DNA from: Formicarius rufipectus
Lineage: Eukaryota > Chordata > Aves > Passeriformes > Formicariidae
Length of the DNA: 64,000 nt
Direction: 5' to 3'
Assembly: GCA_013399695.1 (NCBI GenBank)
Contig: VXAU01003708.1
Location: 222,266-286,265, forward strand
The notes under the pieces are model-generated. The model was not told where the DNA came from. It did no database searches and saw only the letters and a list, made by a program, of their open reading frames with translations. The position numbers and the translations under genes are program-made. Position 1 is the first letter of the stretch; each line of letters begins with the position of its first letter. Shown piece by piece: positions 46,701-61,469 of the stretch.

Positions 46701-49700
46701 TTTGTCCTCTCCTTGTACTATTGAAGAAATGAAATTTCTGTAGCTTTGTTCCTAATAGCCAGATTTTGATTCTTTGTTCTTTCACAGTATAAAGGAATCC
46801 CAGCTATACCTCTATTTCATAGTGTTTTATACAGCACAAATCAAAGGATGATCCCCAAGACTCTTGTTTTGTGATATTAATTTGGGGTGCTAAGGGTAGA
46901 AAAGTAAGTGATAGAGAAACAAAGTGATAGTTACAAATTCAGCTGGTAGGACAAGGAGAGGCTGCTTTCTGTATTGAGAACTTCTTGTTAAGAAGTGGGA
47001 ATTGTAAGAACTTCTCCAACTGGCTGTTTCTGAGTCCAGGTAGGATGGGGGAGAGTGCACGTGTGGCAGGACATGAGTTTGCTTTGCGTTCAGGATGGGC
47101 TGAGGAGTGGTTCTGACCTCTCTGTCACTGTTTTCTTTTATCCTCTTGTTTGCTATCCATTAATCCTTATGTCCATGACCCAAACAAGCCATAATGTGTG
47201 CTTTGTAGCTGGCATCTCACTGTGATTTATTTTTGCCTGTTTGCTCAGAAGTGTTGGCTTCTGTGAGATTTGCTTCTGAAGGCTTGTGTGAGAAATAGCA
47301 AAACAAAAAAGGTGTTTTCAGAGCTCAGTGTTGTTCTGAACAGTGTGAACACGTGGAACCCTAATGAAGAACTTGTCAACTGAAAGCTTATGCTTTTCCC
47401 TTCGAGTGTTGATCTAAAGAAGTAGTCTCCTTGTAAACTCTTGAATTGTTCATGCCTGTGATCATGGCGGCTGCAAGCACATCATTTTTTGTTATTATAG
47501 TCTTTTAACTTTTGATGTTTCAGACAAATGGGTTTGTTCATGAGCTGCTCTTAACAAGTACTTTGTGGATGCATCCTGCAGTCATCTGTCCTGGTTTCTT
47601 TTATATTTAGAGAAGGCAGAGAAACTGTACTGAATGCTGTCAAGATTGGCTAAGGGTGGTCTGGGCCCTCTACTTTGAGTCTCTGAGTTCTGGCCCAAGA
47701 TCTTTAAGCAGTAACTTTTCTGTGGGTGCCTGAGTCCAGCTTGTGTTATCTGCAGCCTGTCCTCCTAAGTGTGGACTGAGGAGTAAGAAAGACCAAGCTG
47801 GAAGAAGAAGAAAGGATAGAGAAGGGCAGGCACCTTTCTTTCTTGAAACTCATAGCCTGACTAAGGAAGGTGCTGAGAGAAGTGGGGACTTCTGCTGGAT
47901 AGTCAGAGGTGGGTCTGACCTTTCTGAGATAGGGGAAGACGGTGACTGAGATCAGTTGGCTAAACCTGTAGCTGCGGCCAACCTGCTGTCTTTGTGTGTT
48001 GGTGGCTTTTGTCCTCTAGAAGCATAAAGTGTTGGCATCTAGGTTGAGGGAGGAGGTAGTGCTAGACCTGGAAGAGCTGAACTGTGACCCCATATCCTGC
48101 ATGGGGTGTCTGGGGGAAAGCTGAAAGAAATTATCTCCTACAGACCAAATCCTCAGCCTTATAGCTGAGGACAAGGTGGCCACAAATTAGAAAGGGATGG
48201 TTTCTTTGAAAACAAGTGCTGTGGGACCATTCCTGCAGCAATTGTTGGTTGCTCTTGCCTGGGAGAGATCTCTTCTCTTGGATTTCTCAGATACAATGTG
48301 TTTTTTTTCCTGGTAAAACTTAGAAATAAAAAAAAAAATTATTTGTACAGGTTTTCTTTCTTTACCAGGTTTTGGTCTATTTTAAGTAACTTTAAATGAA
48401 CTTTGATAATACAGTGCTTTAATTTGTTATGAAATAATGATATAACATAATGTTACCCAAAAAATGTGTGAGCCTGAGTGTAAGAACCATACTATAACTG
48501 TCCCTAAAGCTGGATTGCTGCTGTAAAGTGTTTTTTGTCATAGGAATAGTCATCCTTTTGGAGTAATTTTTTGTCTTCAGCCAGAAATTCAATTTTGCTT
48601 CCGATTGAAATTTGAACCCATGGTAGTAACATAGTGAATGTCCTTTTGTTTTGAAATGTGTGTTGATTGCAAGAAGGATGCTGGAAACTACATATTTTGT
48701 GTGACAGTGCACCTGAAGTAGAGGTCAAGCAGCTAAACTGAAGTAATCCATTCTTTATTTTCCAACATTTAGTTACTGTTTCTGAACCCTGCCCTGAGCC
48801 TTGCTATCTTGTCTGGGTTTTACATAAAAATTGATACTTGTGCTCTAGTGAAGTGACAGTGCAAGTGAAATCAGAGGCAAGTGCTGGGGCACTGGGGTCT
48901 CCTCTCTCCCCACCCATGCTCTGTGCTCAGTAATAAGTGGAAAGATCGTGAGTGTTGTCTTCAGATGTTTTAGGAAGACTTGCTGTGTCAAGATTTAGGT
49001 GCCCAATAGCTTGAATGACACAGCCAGATGGACCGTGTGCTTGAGTGGCTCAGCCAGGTCATGGCATGTCTAAAGGCTTAGTCACCTATTAGGTGAAGTT
49101 TTTTGAATTATTTTTGTTTCAGTTTACCAAACAAGGCTCACTAAGCAATTCTAAAATCTATGGAATGTTGTCTGTTCTTAGTGCAGTAGAAACAGCTATT
49201 TTAAAATGTTTGGTGAAGTTTCTCAGTATTTGCTTTGGTGTTTTTGCTGACTGAAACGGTTTATAAACTTGGTGATGCAGCAAGGCTGCTCTCTGAAATA
49301 GCTCGTCTAATGCACCCTCTACTGCTCTGCTCAGTCAGTTTGTGTTTCCTTTAAAATGCTACAAGAAGCACAAATATAGCTGGAGCACCTAGTCTGGAGT
49401 CGGGGACAAAAATAAACATGACATTATTCTATTAGACTTGGCCACGGTTCTGGCTGGTGCTGCGCTTTGATAACTTTGATATCTAATGTTTTTAAGCAGA
49501 CTTCAAGGTTCGCAGGGTTTGCTAGACTGGTGGCTAAGCCTTTTTCAGTCCATTTTTTTTTTCTTTGATGTTCTTGTTTTGGTGTTTGTATCCTTCTCTA
49601 AAGCTACAATTACAGAAAGCCAGGGTTGTGTTTCTCCCTGCTCATACTGAAGTGGTAGTTGGATACGGTGCCCCAGCTGCCAACTGCAAAAGCCCTTTTT

Positions 49701-51149
49701 TTCATACAGCAAGGTCAAAATTACACAGACTTGCAATCAGCTTGCTGTTGCCTTACTAAAGCATTTTTCTAGCTCCTTTACCTTTTCCTGCACTGAAACT
49801 CCTAAATTTAGTATCATTGAAGCCCCAGGATTAGATTGTGCTTAGAGTTTGACACAACTCATTTTATGTGCATTATGCCCATTCAGAATTTTAAATGGCC
49901 ATTCCCTTTCTTCTGCTTGTGTTTTGGGAAGCCATGGGCAGCTTGCCAATGGATTTTGGCCACTGGGCTGCTCTGGGTCCGCGTCACTGCTCTGACTCCC
50001 ACCACTATACCAATAGCTGTATTTATATTTGCAGTATCACCAGCTACAGCCTTTCTATTTTAAGAATCCTTGGCATGCTGTAGCCTTTCCAGAACATGAT
50101 TTGCACTCTTAGGGAAAATGAAAGATGCATCCAACAGAAAGGAGCAAGCTTGCAGAAGTTTGGATGTACATCAAGTTTCCTTGAGGCGTACCTTAAGAGA
50201 AATGATGGTTGGTTATGAAATATGACTGCTAGAAGATTTCTGTCATTTACAGAAAACTATTAGGGAGAGATTCTGACTGATTCTGCTTAATTTTTTTCCA
50301 GTGCATATACATTGGTCAAGTACTTCTCTTTTCAGTGCTGAATAGCTGTTAACTCAGTATTGTTGATTTGTCACTAAAATGAGTGTTCAGTGAAGGTGTT
50401 CCTCCATGCAGTAATATTTTCCTAAGCCTGCTTAAAGATAATAAAAAGTGATCTTGGGCACTGGCACTGTTGTGGATTAGCAGTATGGTAACCAACTGTG
50501 TGTGTGCATTTGTTGGGTTTGAACAGGAAAAGGATTGCTTAACTCCCTTTTGTTTCTGGGGGAAGAAGGGGGTTCAGCTGCTCACTGTTCCCTTACAGGC
50601 AGATTTGATCTGTCAGTGTTTTAAGAAAGCAGTCAGGAAATTTGCTGTCTCCGCGTGGAGTTCTGTGCTTGATGGGGAGAGGCAAATGTGGAAGGGTTGA
50701 GTAGTTTCTTGTTGGCTCAGCTAACTGAATTTTAGTAGTTGTCAACATTATTAAAAGCTTACATGTTATCTCCAGTTAATTCTATTAAAAGAGTTTGGCT
50801 GGTATCAACATTCAACCTCTGAATCGCTTAAAATTGCAGTAGGTCAACAGACAAACTTACAAGGATTAATAAAGAATTTAGCAACAAGGGCTCTGGGACT
50901 AAATGACTTGTGTAGAGCCTTCATAGCAATACATGCACAGAATAGTTACTGAAGAGTAGTAAGAGTCTTTTTGCAACTATAAATGTTATGATCTTTCCAG
51001 TGGGTGGTGCAGTGCCTGGGCCACGTCATTCTTGATCCCATCTGCCATGGCTAAAACCTTTCTAATGCATATGAATAGAATATTTTTAACTATATGATAA
51101 GTAACTTAAGTGACAAAGATTAAATCTAAGTGTTTCTGGACCAGAAATA

Positions 51150-51250
51150 ATCTGAGTTGAAAGGGACTCATGAAGGTCATCCGATCCAACCCCTTGGTTC
51201 AGTGTCCAAATTTGAAGTTGCCAAGGCTCTAAGCAGCCTTTTCTAGTCAA
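51150..51250 (-). mobile_element. Probable CR1 LINE 3'-end fragment, - orientation
   Basis: GAGTTGAAAGGGACTCATGA, then AGGTCATCCGATCCAACCCC matches the reverse-complemented CR1 3' end pattern (GAGTTGGAAGGGACC..., ATCATC.AGTCCAAC). Sequence beyond about 51210 is too diverged to follow with confidence. A 116-codon frame starting at 51254 is not recognisable as protein. Confidence 0.65.
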
Positions 51251-51911
51251 GCTTTGCTTATCTCCCAGAGATCACTAATGAGAACGTTGAGCCATGTTGA
51301 TCTCTGCACTGACCCCTGCAAGGACAGCTACTACCAAGCACCCCATCCATTGTGTGTTGACCTGCTGAACATTGCCTGGAGAGCTGAGCAGTCTCCTCAC
51401 ATCCCATGGTCACATCCATGGCCATCGCTGCTCTCCCTTGTGTCCTCTGGGCCAGCCATGTCACTGAGGAAGGCAGATGGTTTGCTGAGGCACCATCTGC
51501 CTGGTTTGGGAGCCACCCCATCACCTCTCCCCAACCCCAGGGTAAGATTACACAGGTGTTTGACCTGTTTGCTTTGTCCTTCTACTAAACATCCCTGGAC
51601 CTAAACCATCTTGGCAGGGAGCAGCCAGTCAGGGACCGAGGCAGAGCTGTGGACCATTGATTTTCTGTGTATTTTCTTTTTGTCAGAGGGCTGAGCAATG
51701 CCAGGGCTGTGGGGCTTTCCTTCTGGATGCCAGTGCTGGGCACTTCCCAGTGTGCTTTAGTGCCTGTATATTCCAAGTTTCAGAACATTCTCAGCTGTAC
51801 TGATAGGTACATCGAGGGTGGGAAAAGTTTGTTTCTTATTGAAGAAATTAATTGCTGCTAACTTCCCACATTCCTCTTTCTCAGTTCTGACACTGAATAT
51901 TTTCCAGGACC

Positions 51912-51932
51912 TTTTTTTTTTTTTTTTTTTTC
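51912..51932. repeat. T21 homopolymer
   Basis: This is the longest single-base run I saw in the window: 21 T residues between C and CCCC. It is probably length-variable. Confidence 0.9.
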
Positions 51933-54900
51933 CCCAATTTTGGTTTTGGCTGGAAAAACTATAGGCTGGTTTTTGGTGCTGTTTTCTCCAAAGCAGCTAA
52001 TATTAAGAGGAAAGCTCATTTGCATTTTTCAGAACTTGTGGATGATTAAGTTTTCAGCAGCAGAGATTTTTTTATTTATTTGAGTGCTCACACAATATGT
52101 GCATGCACAAAAGCTGTGTTTGAGTGCACGGAGATTAAGCCAGCTATAAATAGCATCTTCTGTGACCCTGCTGGAATTTTCTTTAAGCTTGGAAACACTG
52201 AAGTGTGTGTTTTGTCAGATTTGAATCATGAACTTTGAAGAAGAGCTAATGACTTCTTATTTCTCACCCCTAATCTTCAACTAGAGCATTCTTTATATGA
52301 ACAGTGGATCAGTCTGAAACTGTACCTCAGGCTTCGTTTACCTTATTTAACTTCATTTACTTGCTTTGTTCATTGTAACATTTTTTTCTGCTCCAGTTGG
52401 TTTGTTTATGAAAATAATTATTTTCATCCCTTATTGTCAGACCCATGCAAGCTGTGCAATTGTTGCTGGGGCTGACAGTTCCCAAAATCTGCCTGATTTT
52501 CTGTTGTACTTAAAACCAAACTTTTCATCTTGAACATCTTGTAACTCTTACCCTTATGAAATGTGTGGCTTTCTCTGTTACACTGTTTTGTTTTCCTGGG
52601 GAAATAATGAAGAGCTGTAGCTGGGACTGAATGTTCAGCTCTTGGAACAAATTCCCTGTTCTTTGCTACCTGTCCTGGTGGACCTGGCTGTAGGCAAGGG
52701 GTGGCAAAGCAACTGTTTGCTTTTAGAGCTGAGATTGCTGCATTTGAAGTGTCTGGGGTGCAATTAGCATAAATGTTAATTATGTTTTACCAACAAAACA
52801 ATAAAAACCTGATTTCCCCCCCCAGTTTGGTTGAAATTAAATGTTCTGTAGGAATGCATGAGCTTTGACATATTTGGTAGGGAGCAATCATAATGCTTTG
52901 CACATCCCTTTTTGATGCTGAATTTCTTTCAGCATATATTAGTACTTAAACTGTAATAGATGTTTTGGTAATGGGTTGAATCCTTGCTTCAAAAATCTTT
53001 TCTTTAAATTTGTCTCTGTGTTTGTGTTGAACAGAATTGCAAAATATAAATTCCAGTGTTTGACTGGCTCTTGTTTGGCATGAAGTTGTAGAGCACTTAA
53101 AATTCCACATACAACAGCTTTAATTGCTCACTAATCTTGCCTAGAGATTTGCTGAGAATGTCAGCTCCGTTTTCCTGTTGCTTATTCTCAGTAGAATAGA
53201 CTGCAAATGCCTGAAGAAAATGTACTGTACAACATAGGTGAAGGGGGACAGAAACACTTGCCTGGAGGTCAGACTGTTGACATTTTAGTAGCTGGTTATT
53301 GATCTCTATCGCTAGTCTGACAGTTGTATAGCTGTTGTAGCACGAGTTAATAATTTCTTGGTGTAATGCAAAATCAACACCCAGAACTGACGCCCATGGA
53401 AGGGGATGGTGTGAGATGCTGTTCCCAGCACGTCTGCTCTACTCCACGGAGTCTTCCTCAGTGAGCAGCTCTTTTGGACAAAGACTGACCGATAGCTGTG
53501 CCTTCCTCTTTCCTCTCTGCTTCGTGTTGGGCTCTGATGAATGTGTTAATGCTCATGTTGTCGGCTGTTCCCTTTTTTTAGAAACCCATCTTGCCCGCAG
53601 TTAACTCTGTATTCACAGTGAGTAATGGAGAAATCATTGCTCGTTAATGATTCACTTGCAGGTTCCTGTGTTGCTGTTGCTCAGCCACTTGTGTTGCTGT
53701 TGTCTCCTGCAGCATTGCTCAGCCGAGCGCTGAAACCTGATTTTCATAGTTTCAGGAGATTGTTGTAATGCCAGGGTTGCGGGTGGCCGTGTCTGTCTGC
53801 AGTGACTGATCTTCTGCTCCAAAATGTGTCACTCCAGAGCTGGTCCTGCTCATGCTCTTGACAGGATTGTAGAAATTCTGTACTGTTGAATCTTGCAGCT
53901 ACTTAAAACCACTTATACACGTATTTTATTTCTTTGTTGTTGGTTTGTGGAAGCTGTTTTCTTAAAGACTAACTCATGGTTGACCTGTCTTGCTCTGTGT
54001 GTCTCCTGTACACTAAAAAGGATAAATGCTAAACTTTGAATTTTCATTTTGAACCATATTTTCAGGCCAAGTTCTCATCCCAGCCTCTCCAAAGTATTTG
54101 CTTTCTGCACACCTGGTGATCTGATTTTTTGGGAAGTGTGTGTGCTTTGCTGCTGCCTTTATAGGAATGGTGCCTCTAATCAAGGGGCAAAAAGCAAACT
54201 TCAGTTCTTAATAACTCGGTTGCAGAAACAGTGTCCTGAAAGATGCCTGGGGTCACAGAGTCCAGTCCTTTGTCTTAGTCGTGCCTGTCATATCCTCCCT
54301 GGGCTGATTGAGTTACGCAGCCAGAGCTTGCCTAATAATTCAGCTTCCTATTTTGTAACAGTCATTATTGTAAGCTGTTTCATGGTGCCATTGTTCAAAT
54401 AAACTATGGAAAAAAAATAATAAAAAGGGCTCACACAGGAACAAGAGGATGCTTTCGCTGCTTCTGGCTTGGTTACTTCCTGTGAAAAAAACACTTGCTA
54501 TGCAATGCTCGGGATTATTCAGCAGCAGTCAGCCCAGTAATAGAAATTAATAAGCTAAAAGCCTCTGCAAGCTTTAGGATTTGAACAATGTGAAAATGCT
54601 GTGGCCTGACTTTTGAATATTCAGTATCTTAGGTGGTTTTTGTTCTTTGTCTACTCAACTTCCAACGTGGGCGGCCAAAGCCCAGCGGCTCCAAGTCATT
54701 TCCCAGCACCCTTGTGCAGGATAACGGAGGCCCCGGGCTTGGCGGTGCTACATTTCAGTAAGGCTGGTGTGAAATCTGCACCCCAGGTTGAAGGAAGGGG
54801 ACAGACACAGCCTCTGCTCAGCCATGGGCACAAGCATGAGAGGAGCAGGAGACTGCAGAAGATCTCAGGTCAAAGGCAGGGTGTGCTGAGAGGCTCCATC

Positions 54901-57518
54901 AGTGAAGTGTTGTAGGCTTGGGGTGACTTGGGACCCAGCTATTTTTATGGCTTTCAGGAGTTCTTGTAAATGATTGCATTGTAGGAAGGAAAAGCAGAAT
55001 TCTGTACCAAAAGTAGTTTCTGTGGGTTTTTTCCTTGTTTCTTTTTTCCTCACCAGTGGTAAACCAGGTCAGGTTGGTGCAAGGGAAGGCTTTCCTGGCG
55101 TCATTCTCCCGCTGTCAGTTCACAGCAGTGGCTTCGTACCCTCTCCGTTTTCTTCCTCTCTTGTTGCCCTTCTCCACTTTCCCTTCCCTCCACACTGCCC
55201 TTTCCCTCCCATCCCACCTGTTTGCTCCTGGTGCAGTCAGAGCCAGGAGCTCGACCTGCCATGGCACTTTGCCTCTCTGAATTCATCAGCTCCAGAGTGT
55301 CACATACCAGAGAGCTCAGAGCTGCCTTTCAGTCTCAGTTTGTGCAAAAACGGAGAATATCCCTGTTCAGATTTATTTTTTTTATTAAACTCTTAATGCC
55401 TAAAATGAAGGAGCACAGAAGCTGGTTATTCCTGTTATTTTTTTGGTGAGGGATGTCCCTTCACACAGCCTGAGATTTGCTCTGCATCGCGTTGATCCAC
55501 AAAAATTGTTCGGGAGACCTGGGCCTAAGCTCCTATGGGAAACTGCTCTGGATCAATGAAAGAAAACATTCAGCAATGTGCATTTTATACAAGCATTTAA
55601 ACTTTTTTGTTGTTGTTTTGTTTAGTAATAAAAGGAACAAAGCTATTATTAGTGACCATGGGCTTGGGAGTTTGCTAAAGCAGCAGTAGTTACTCATCTG
55701 TTTTCATTTGCAGAAGTATTCTAACAAAGGCAGCCACAAATGCAGTGGCAGGGTTAGGAGGTGGATGGTAGGAGTCGAAGTGCAGTTTCTGGAAGCTGGT
55801 GCTTACTAAGACCTTTCTGACTAGACTTGGTTTTGTAGCCATCAGGAGCTCAGGTCCCAGGGAGCTTTTGGTGGATTGGAGTGTGAAAGAATGAATCCCC
55901 TGGGTAAGTTTTTGTCCTTTTTCTTCTCTGAGCTGCAGCAGAGTTGTACAGAGCAGTTGTCCCTCCTGGTGCCAGCATGGACTGTGCCTGCACATCAGTT
56001 CCTGCAGCTGGCTTGTAGGAGAGATGGAGAGCAAGCAATAGTGTATTACTATTTTGTTTTAGTTTTCCCCCTCCCCTTCTGGCCCAGGTAGGAATAAAAT
56101 GGAGAAATCTGACTTAGAGCAACAAAACCAACACAAGTGTTTTCTTGCTTATTTCTTTCTCTTTTGCAAAGCAGCTGAACAAGCATGCACAAGACCTTTG
56201 CATGTGCTTTCATGTGCAGCCAGCTGGTTCAGGGTTTGTGCCGTGGCAGATGCCATGGGCTGCAGAGCTGGCTCTGTGCATGGGGAGATCCACGCTGCCT
56301 GTGAGGGCAGTTTCCTCAGGTGCAGAAGGACAGGTGAGTTTTCAGCTCAAAGTGCTGTAGTGTGTGTCCAAAGAGTCTATGGGAAATAAGAATGAAATAC
56401 TCCTATTGATGTCATTAGATTCGGAACCATGTCCCAGCTATGTTTGGTTATGGTGCTCTGAATGCATACCTGAATTTAATGCTGAAATTAAATGCTAAGT
56501 GAAAGTTGCCTTCTGATAATCCAAATCCCCCCAAAGCCCCCTTTTCTCCTCAATCTTGCAACAGCTAAGAGTCTGATTTGCAATTTGAATTTAAATCCTA
56601 AGGTTGCTAGGACAATTATCATGAGAAATATCTTGAATAGTAACAAACTTTCAGAATGTCTGTGTGCTGAACATATGGACTTAAAACCAAGGAATTGCAG
56701 AAGATCTAAGTGGAAAGGAGAGAGATGCAGAAGGAAAACTCTTATTAGTGCATAGAGATCTGTTTGGGCAGCTGAGCCGCAGCCCAGAGAGTTGCAAGTA
56801 CTTTTGTAGTGTCAGAAATGATTCTGTCTGTAGTTTTTAGATAACAGATAAGCGAGTGAGGAATGATTGAGCTGCTTTATCGGGCTGCTTACAGAAACAT
56901 GAAATTTAGCATGATAATTGAATAAAAGGTCTTATCTTTATTTACGGTTGTTAATGGTCAGAAACTGCCATCTCAGAGAACAGATTATGTAATTTGTAAA
57001 TTTATCTTTTTTCCCTGGATTTTATACAAACATTTTTATCAAAAAACATTCCTCCTCTCTTCTCTACATGTAATAATATTTTGATTTCAGATGCCCAACT
57101 TTTTGGAGTAGACTAATGGAGTAAGAAAGTTGCTGCACTTGGTGATATTTTTCATGTCTAGCAAGTCTTTTTTATTTTTAGGAGAGGGTTATTAAAATTT
57201 TTACCCTCCTTTTTTTTTTTCTCTCTCCTTTTTGGTAATTGTTTTGCAAGCACAATACAACATGTAGATGTGAAAGTTTGAAATGACCTGGCACTAAGGG
57301 GAACAAAGAAACCTTCACCCTCTTCAAACAGGATTCTGCACACAGAACTCTGGTTTGCTTGGTTTCCCTCGATGGCAAACAAATTTTTCAAGTTTACTTT
57401 GGCAGTAATTCACACCACCATTATGTTCAAGAGGAATGGAAGGATGTTTCCGAGCAGCACGTTGCTTTGTTGCCATGCGGAAATGCAGGTTTAAATCTGT
57501 TTTCTGTAGGTACTTTGG

Positions 57519-57532
57519 TTTTTTTTTTTTTT
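57519..57532. repeat. T14 homopolymer
   Basis: Fourteen T residues lie just upstream of the CR1 fragment that starts at 57577. It is low-complexity sequence. Confidence 0.8.
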
Positions 57533-57576
57533 CCTTCTCTTCTTCCCATGCATCTGAGTTCCCAACACCACTGGGA

Positions 57577-57688
57577 ATCATAGAATCATAGATTGACTTG
57601 GGTTCGAAGGGACCTTAAAGATCTTCCGGTTCCAACTCCCCTACCATGGGCAAGCAAAACTTCTATGAGACCAGGTTGCTCAAACTAT
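57577..57688 (-). mobile_element. CR1 LINE 3'-end fragment, - orientation
   Basis: It begins with two copies of the tail repeat (ATCATAGAATCATAG). It continues with TTGGGTTCGAAGGGACCTTA, AAGATCTTCCGGTTCCAACTCC and CTACCATGGGCAAGC, then ACCAGGTTGCTCAAAC, the canonical reverse-complemented CR1 3' end. It is relatively well preserved and 5'-truncated at about 110 bp. The GTTCGAA inside it is not a tRNA T-arm. Confidence 0.95.
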
Positions 57689-60600
57689 CCTAAAATATTC
57701 GTGTTTTTAATTGGAATGAAGAAAATACATGATTTGGCTGTGCTGGCTTGAAGTTGATTTATTAAATTGTTTTGCATGTGAAAGTGTTAACTGATACCAG
57801 AATGCATGCAGGGTGGCATCCACCTTGTATTTGCATATTTTTTCTTCCAGGGAATTTTATTGCCTTTAATTTCAAATGAAAAGTTATGAAGATAGGCTTT
57901 CCTGTAGAAAACCTAGCCATTTTCTGCCAATATCAGTTTGGGGTTTTTGATGTTCTAGTGATTATGGAAAACTTTAGAGAAAAGCCCTTCTGTACTGCTT
58001 CTTCAAGGGTGGTATTTGGGAGGTTGATAAAACGCTGCTGCTGTTGAATAATGCGATGAGAACATGATAAATCAGTTTTAAACAAGGTTTTAAAGCTGCT
58101 GCAGCTCAATCTAGAATATTCGGTCCAGTTTGTAATGAAACTGCACCAGGTTTTGTGGAGCACACTCTCTGATTGAAGGGTGCCTCTCTTTGTTCAGGGT
58201 AGGACAGTGCCAGCACAGGAGAAGGATGTTGGGAAAGGGGTGTTATCCATGAGTTATCCCTGCAGGACTCTGTCCTCACAGGAACACTGTAGGCGTTGCT
58301 GTAGTTTGCTAAGCGGTTTGGGGATTTTCTGTGCCGTGGTTTCATTCTCAGGAAACTTCTTTCAGCTTAAGTACTTTTGGGAGTGCTGTGGTCTTCTCCT
58401 AGAGGTGAATCAGCCCATTCCCATGAATTCCAGCTGTCATTTGCATGTGGGAATAGGGAGGGCTTCTCACCCTTGCCAACTACCATCTTCTGCACTCAGA
58501 GCAGCCTTTTGTTTTCCGTTTGTAGTGGCAGTATATTGAGGTTGTCCCTAGCAAAGGAGGGATACACCTCACCTGAAGCAGTAATTGTCAGGCTGTTTTT
58601 GGTGTCAGAGTCTCAAGAGCCTCCCTCCTGGCCCTTGCTAATGTTTCCTCTGCAGTTTCTCTTCTGGGCTACTGTAGCACTGAGGTCTTGGATCTGTTCG
58701 AAAGCCAAAACCCTTTGGCCTGGGAACTGCATGATTCTGGCTGACTTTGCAATCCCCAGTTTACCTGATGTTGATGCTGCAGAGGCGTGTAGTGGAATGG
58801 GTGGTGAAATTCGATTATTTTCTTTTGCCCAGGGCATTTTTCCTCTTATGTTAGGGAATTTCTGAATCCCAGACTGGAAAGATTTAATGTGCTGGGGTTT
58901 TAGTAGTCCTAAACACTTTTTAGATTTTAAAAAAGCCGTAAGTAATTGTTCAGATATTAAAGACTTCAGTTTCAAATGACTCAAGTATGGTCTTAATAAT
59001 GAGAATATATTAATGCATTTTATCTGCTTTGGTTTTTTTTTCAATGTAATATTTTCAGCTTAACATTGTGGTGTATTTTGGAGATCATATTTGCTTTTCC
59101 CCAATTATTTTTATTAAATCATTTTAGCAGCATGAGCTAATGTAGGTGTCCTTAGAAAGCATTTGCTCTGCCAGACAGGAGGGTGTTTTTCAAGTTCCGT
59201 ACTTTGGTTTTGTGTACTTAATGATGACTTTTTTCAGAATAAATTAGGCTGTATTGAAAGAGCACTGGAGGCTGGGGTTCTTTGTTCCTAGGCTGGAAAT
59301 AACATCATCAGTGAAGGTGTCTTCATTTTGTTCCACTTTTGAACTTCTGTGAAAATTTTGGATGGCATGTCCAGGGTGTTGAACAGACAAAGGTTTGGGG
59401 TTTCATGCTGGTGTATTGGACTGAAAGGTGATTCTGTGCTAAACCTGTGAGCAGATGTTCCAAGAGCCTGGCACGTTCACCTTCAGTTCTGTCTTGGGTT
59501 GCTTGTTAGTGCTGGGTAGGATGTTGAAAGACATGTGGCTGTTGGCTCCAGAGGTTGGAGGATGCCGGGATTCAGGGTTGTGGTTTCAACTGCTGTCTGT
59601 ACCATCCAGGCTGTGTGCCTCCAAGACACTCTGCTCAAAAGCCTTGTGCTGAAAGTCATTTTGTGTGATGGCGTTTTGGTCAGGTTATGTGTGGCTGTTG
59701 GACACTGCAGTTGCTGTCTTGTGTTCAGAAGGTATCCCTCTTAAATCTGCTCTGAATGAAACCTCTTACTCTGCACATCTTCTGACTATTTTCAATTGTC
59801 TCTTTTTGTAGTAGATATTGCATGAGTTTATATGTGTGTTGGGGGGAACCCCTAACCCTTGGGTTGTAAGTTTCCCATTGAGAGAGGAACACCAGGTGAG
59901 CTTCTACAGATTAGCCCATGTAGCCTTGTAGTTTAAAACATGAGAGCTTTAACTTTCCAGGATGGCAGAAGGTGGTGGGAAAATGAAGGTGTCATGTTAA
60001 GACTCTTGAAGGTAAATTGGTTTAGTTCTCCTTGCAAACTCCCTGGAAGGGAGTGCGGATTTTCTTCTAGCAAAGTTTGCTGTAAGTTATAGGCATGTTA
60101 TAACCATCTTGACCTGAATAAAATACTTAAGACAAAATTGGTCAGTCAATTTAAATTGACTGTCCAGTTTGGACTGGTAAAGGTATCCCCAGGCTGATCA
60201 GGGAGCCATTGCATGGGAACCAGGGAATGCCTTCTAGGTCAAGAAAATATGGTAGGTGTGCCTTTTATTTTCCCATTTTGATTTTGTTCCTTGACTGAAT
60301 AAAGAAACAAAGATTTCCCCCCCGCCTCAATACTGGTGATCCACTGGAATATTTGATTTAGCCAAAGCTTCTTGACACTGACTCTGTGGGCAAGTTAAAC
60401 TGAATAGCATGGTGTGGTCAACAGAAGGAAAATGGGGACTGAGGCTGATCAGTCTAATGTGAATGAAGAACAGCTTTTCCTTTTCATCACCCACACCCAC
60501 AGTTTTCTAACTCCAGCTTTATTTCTGTCCTGTTATGTCAGTTATTTGTACCACTTGCTGGGAGTTTTTGCCTATTTAAGAAATACTGACTTGAAGGAAC

Positions 60601-61335
60601 TTTTGCATGATTAAAAATTACCTTCTTTTGGAGCCTATTTTCAGACCTTTTCCTAATGTTAGTATTAAAGTCAGTCTTACCCGTTGACTTATTCCATTTT
60701 AACATGTGACTGCCCCAGGTTGAGGTGGTTCTCTACCCCTCTGGTGTCTGAATGTTTCAGTGCCAAAATCTGGGGAAGAGTGTGGCAGCCAGACACACAA
60801 GGTAGGGTCGGCTAAACTGTTGTCCCTTGCTTGCAAAGCAGTGACATAGACACTCAAGTTATTTCTAGATTAGTTAGAAAGGACTGGTTTAATTTTTGAG
60901 GTATTATTTACTTTTTCAGTTCAACACTTCTGAACTCTGGCTCACTGAGCTGCTGACGTGGGAGAGGATAAGGGGAACTGCATTCCTGAAGGTGGGGGAG
61001 AGGGGGAAGAGAGGACTTCCAAGAAATTGCAGCACAACGACTGCTGATAAAGGTGTCTCTTTCCAGCTGACCCAGAGTGCCAGGTGGTAAGAACAATGTT
61101 TCATGAGGGTCCAGGTGGGCTGGTAGCTCTAGAAGAATATCTTTGTTCTGGTGGGACTTGCTGGGAAGACTGTTCAAGCCAGCATGCTCACCTTTTAGAA
61201 GGATTTCATTTGGCCTTCTTGGTGTATGGGAAGGGAGCAGCTCCTGTTGTGTGCAGTATTTCAGCACTACATCAGATCCATATGCTCTGGCAAAGAGTTT
61301 GCTTTGTCCTGTGTCTGTCCAGTTGGAGCCTTTGG

Positions 61336-61469
61336 CTGCAGGGGATCTTGTGTGTTCAAGGAATGACTGGACATTGCACTCAGTGCTCTGGTCTAGTTGA
61401 CAAGGTGGTGATCAGTCACAGGTTGGACTCAGAGGTCTTTTCCAACCTAATTGATTCTGTGATTGTGTG
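61336..61469 (+). mobile_element. CR1 LINE 3'-end fragment, + orientation
   Basis: GTGTTCAAGGAATGACTGGA, then GCACTCAGTGCTCTGGTCTA, then GTTGACAAGGTGGTGATCAG, GTTGGACTCAGAGGTCTTTT and CCAACCTAATTGATTCTGTG match a CR1 subfamily 3' end with its TGATTCTGTG-type tail. It is a different subfamily from the copy beside the MITF promoter and shows modest divergence. Sequence immediately upstream is not recognisable. Confidence 0.85.

Noticed and set aside
57598..57612. GGGTTCGAAGG resembling a tRNA T-arm
   Set aside because: It lies inside a clear CR1 3' end in reverse orientation, with no acceptor stem or A/B box arrangement.
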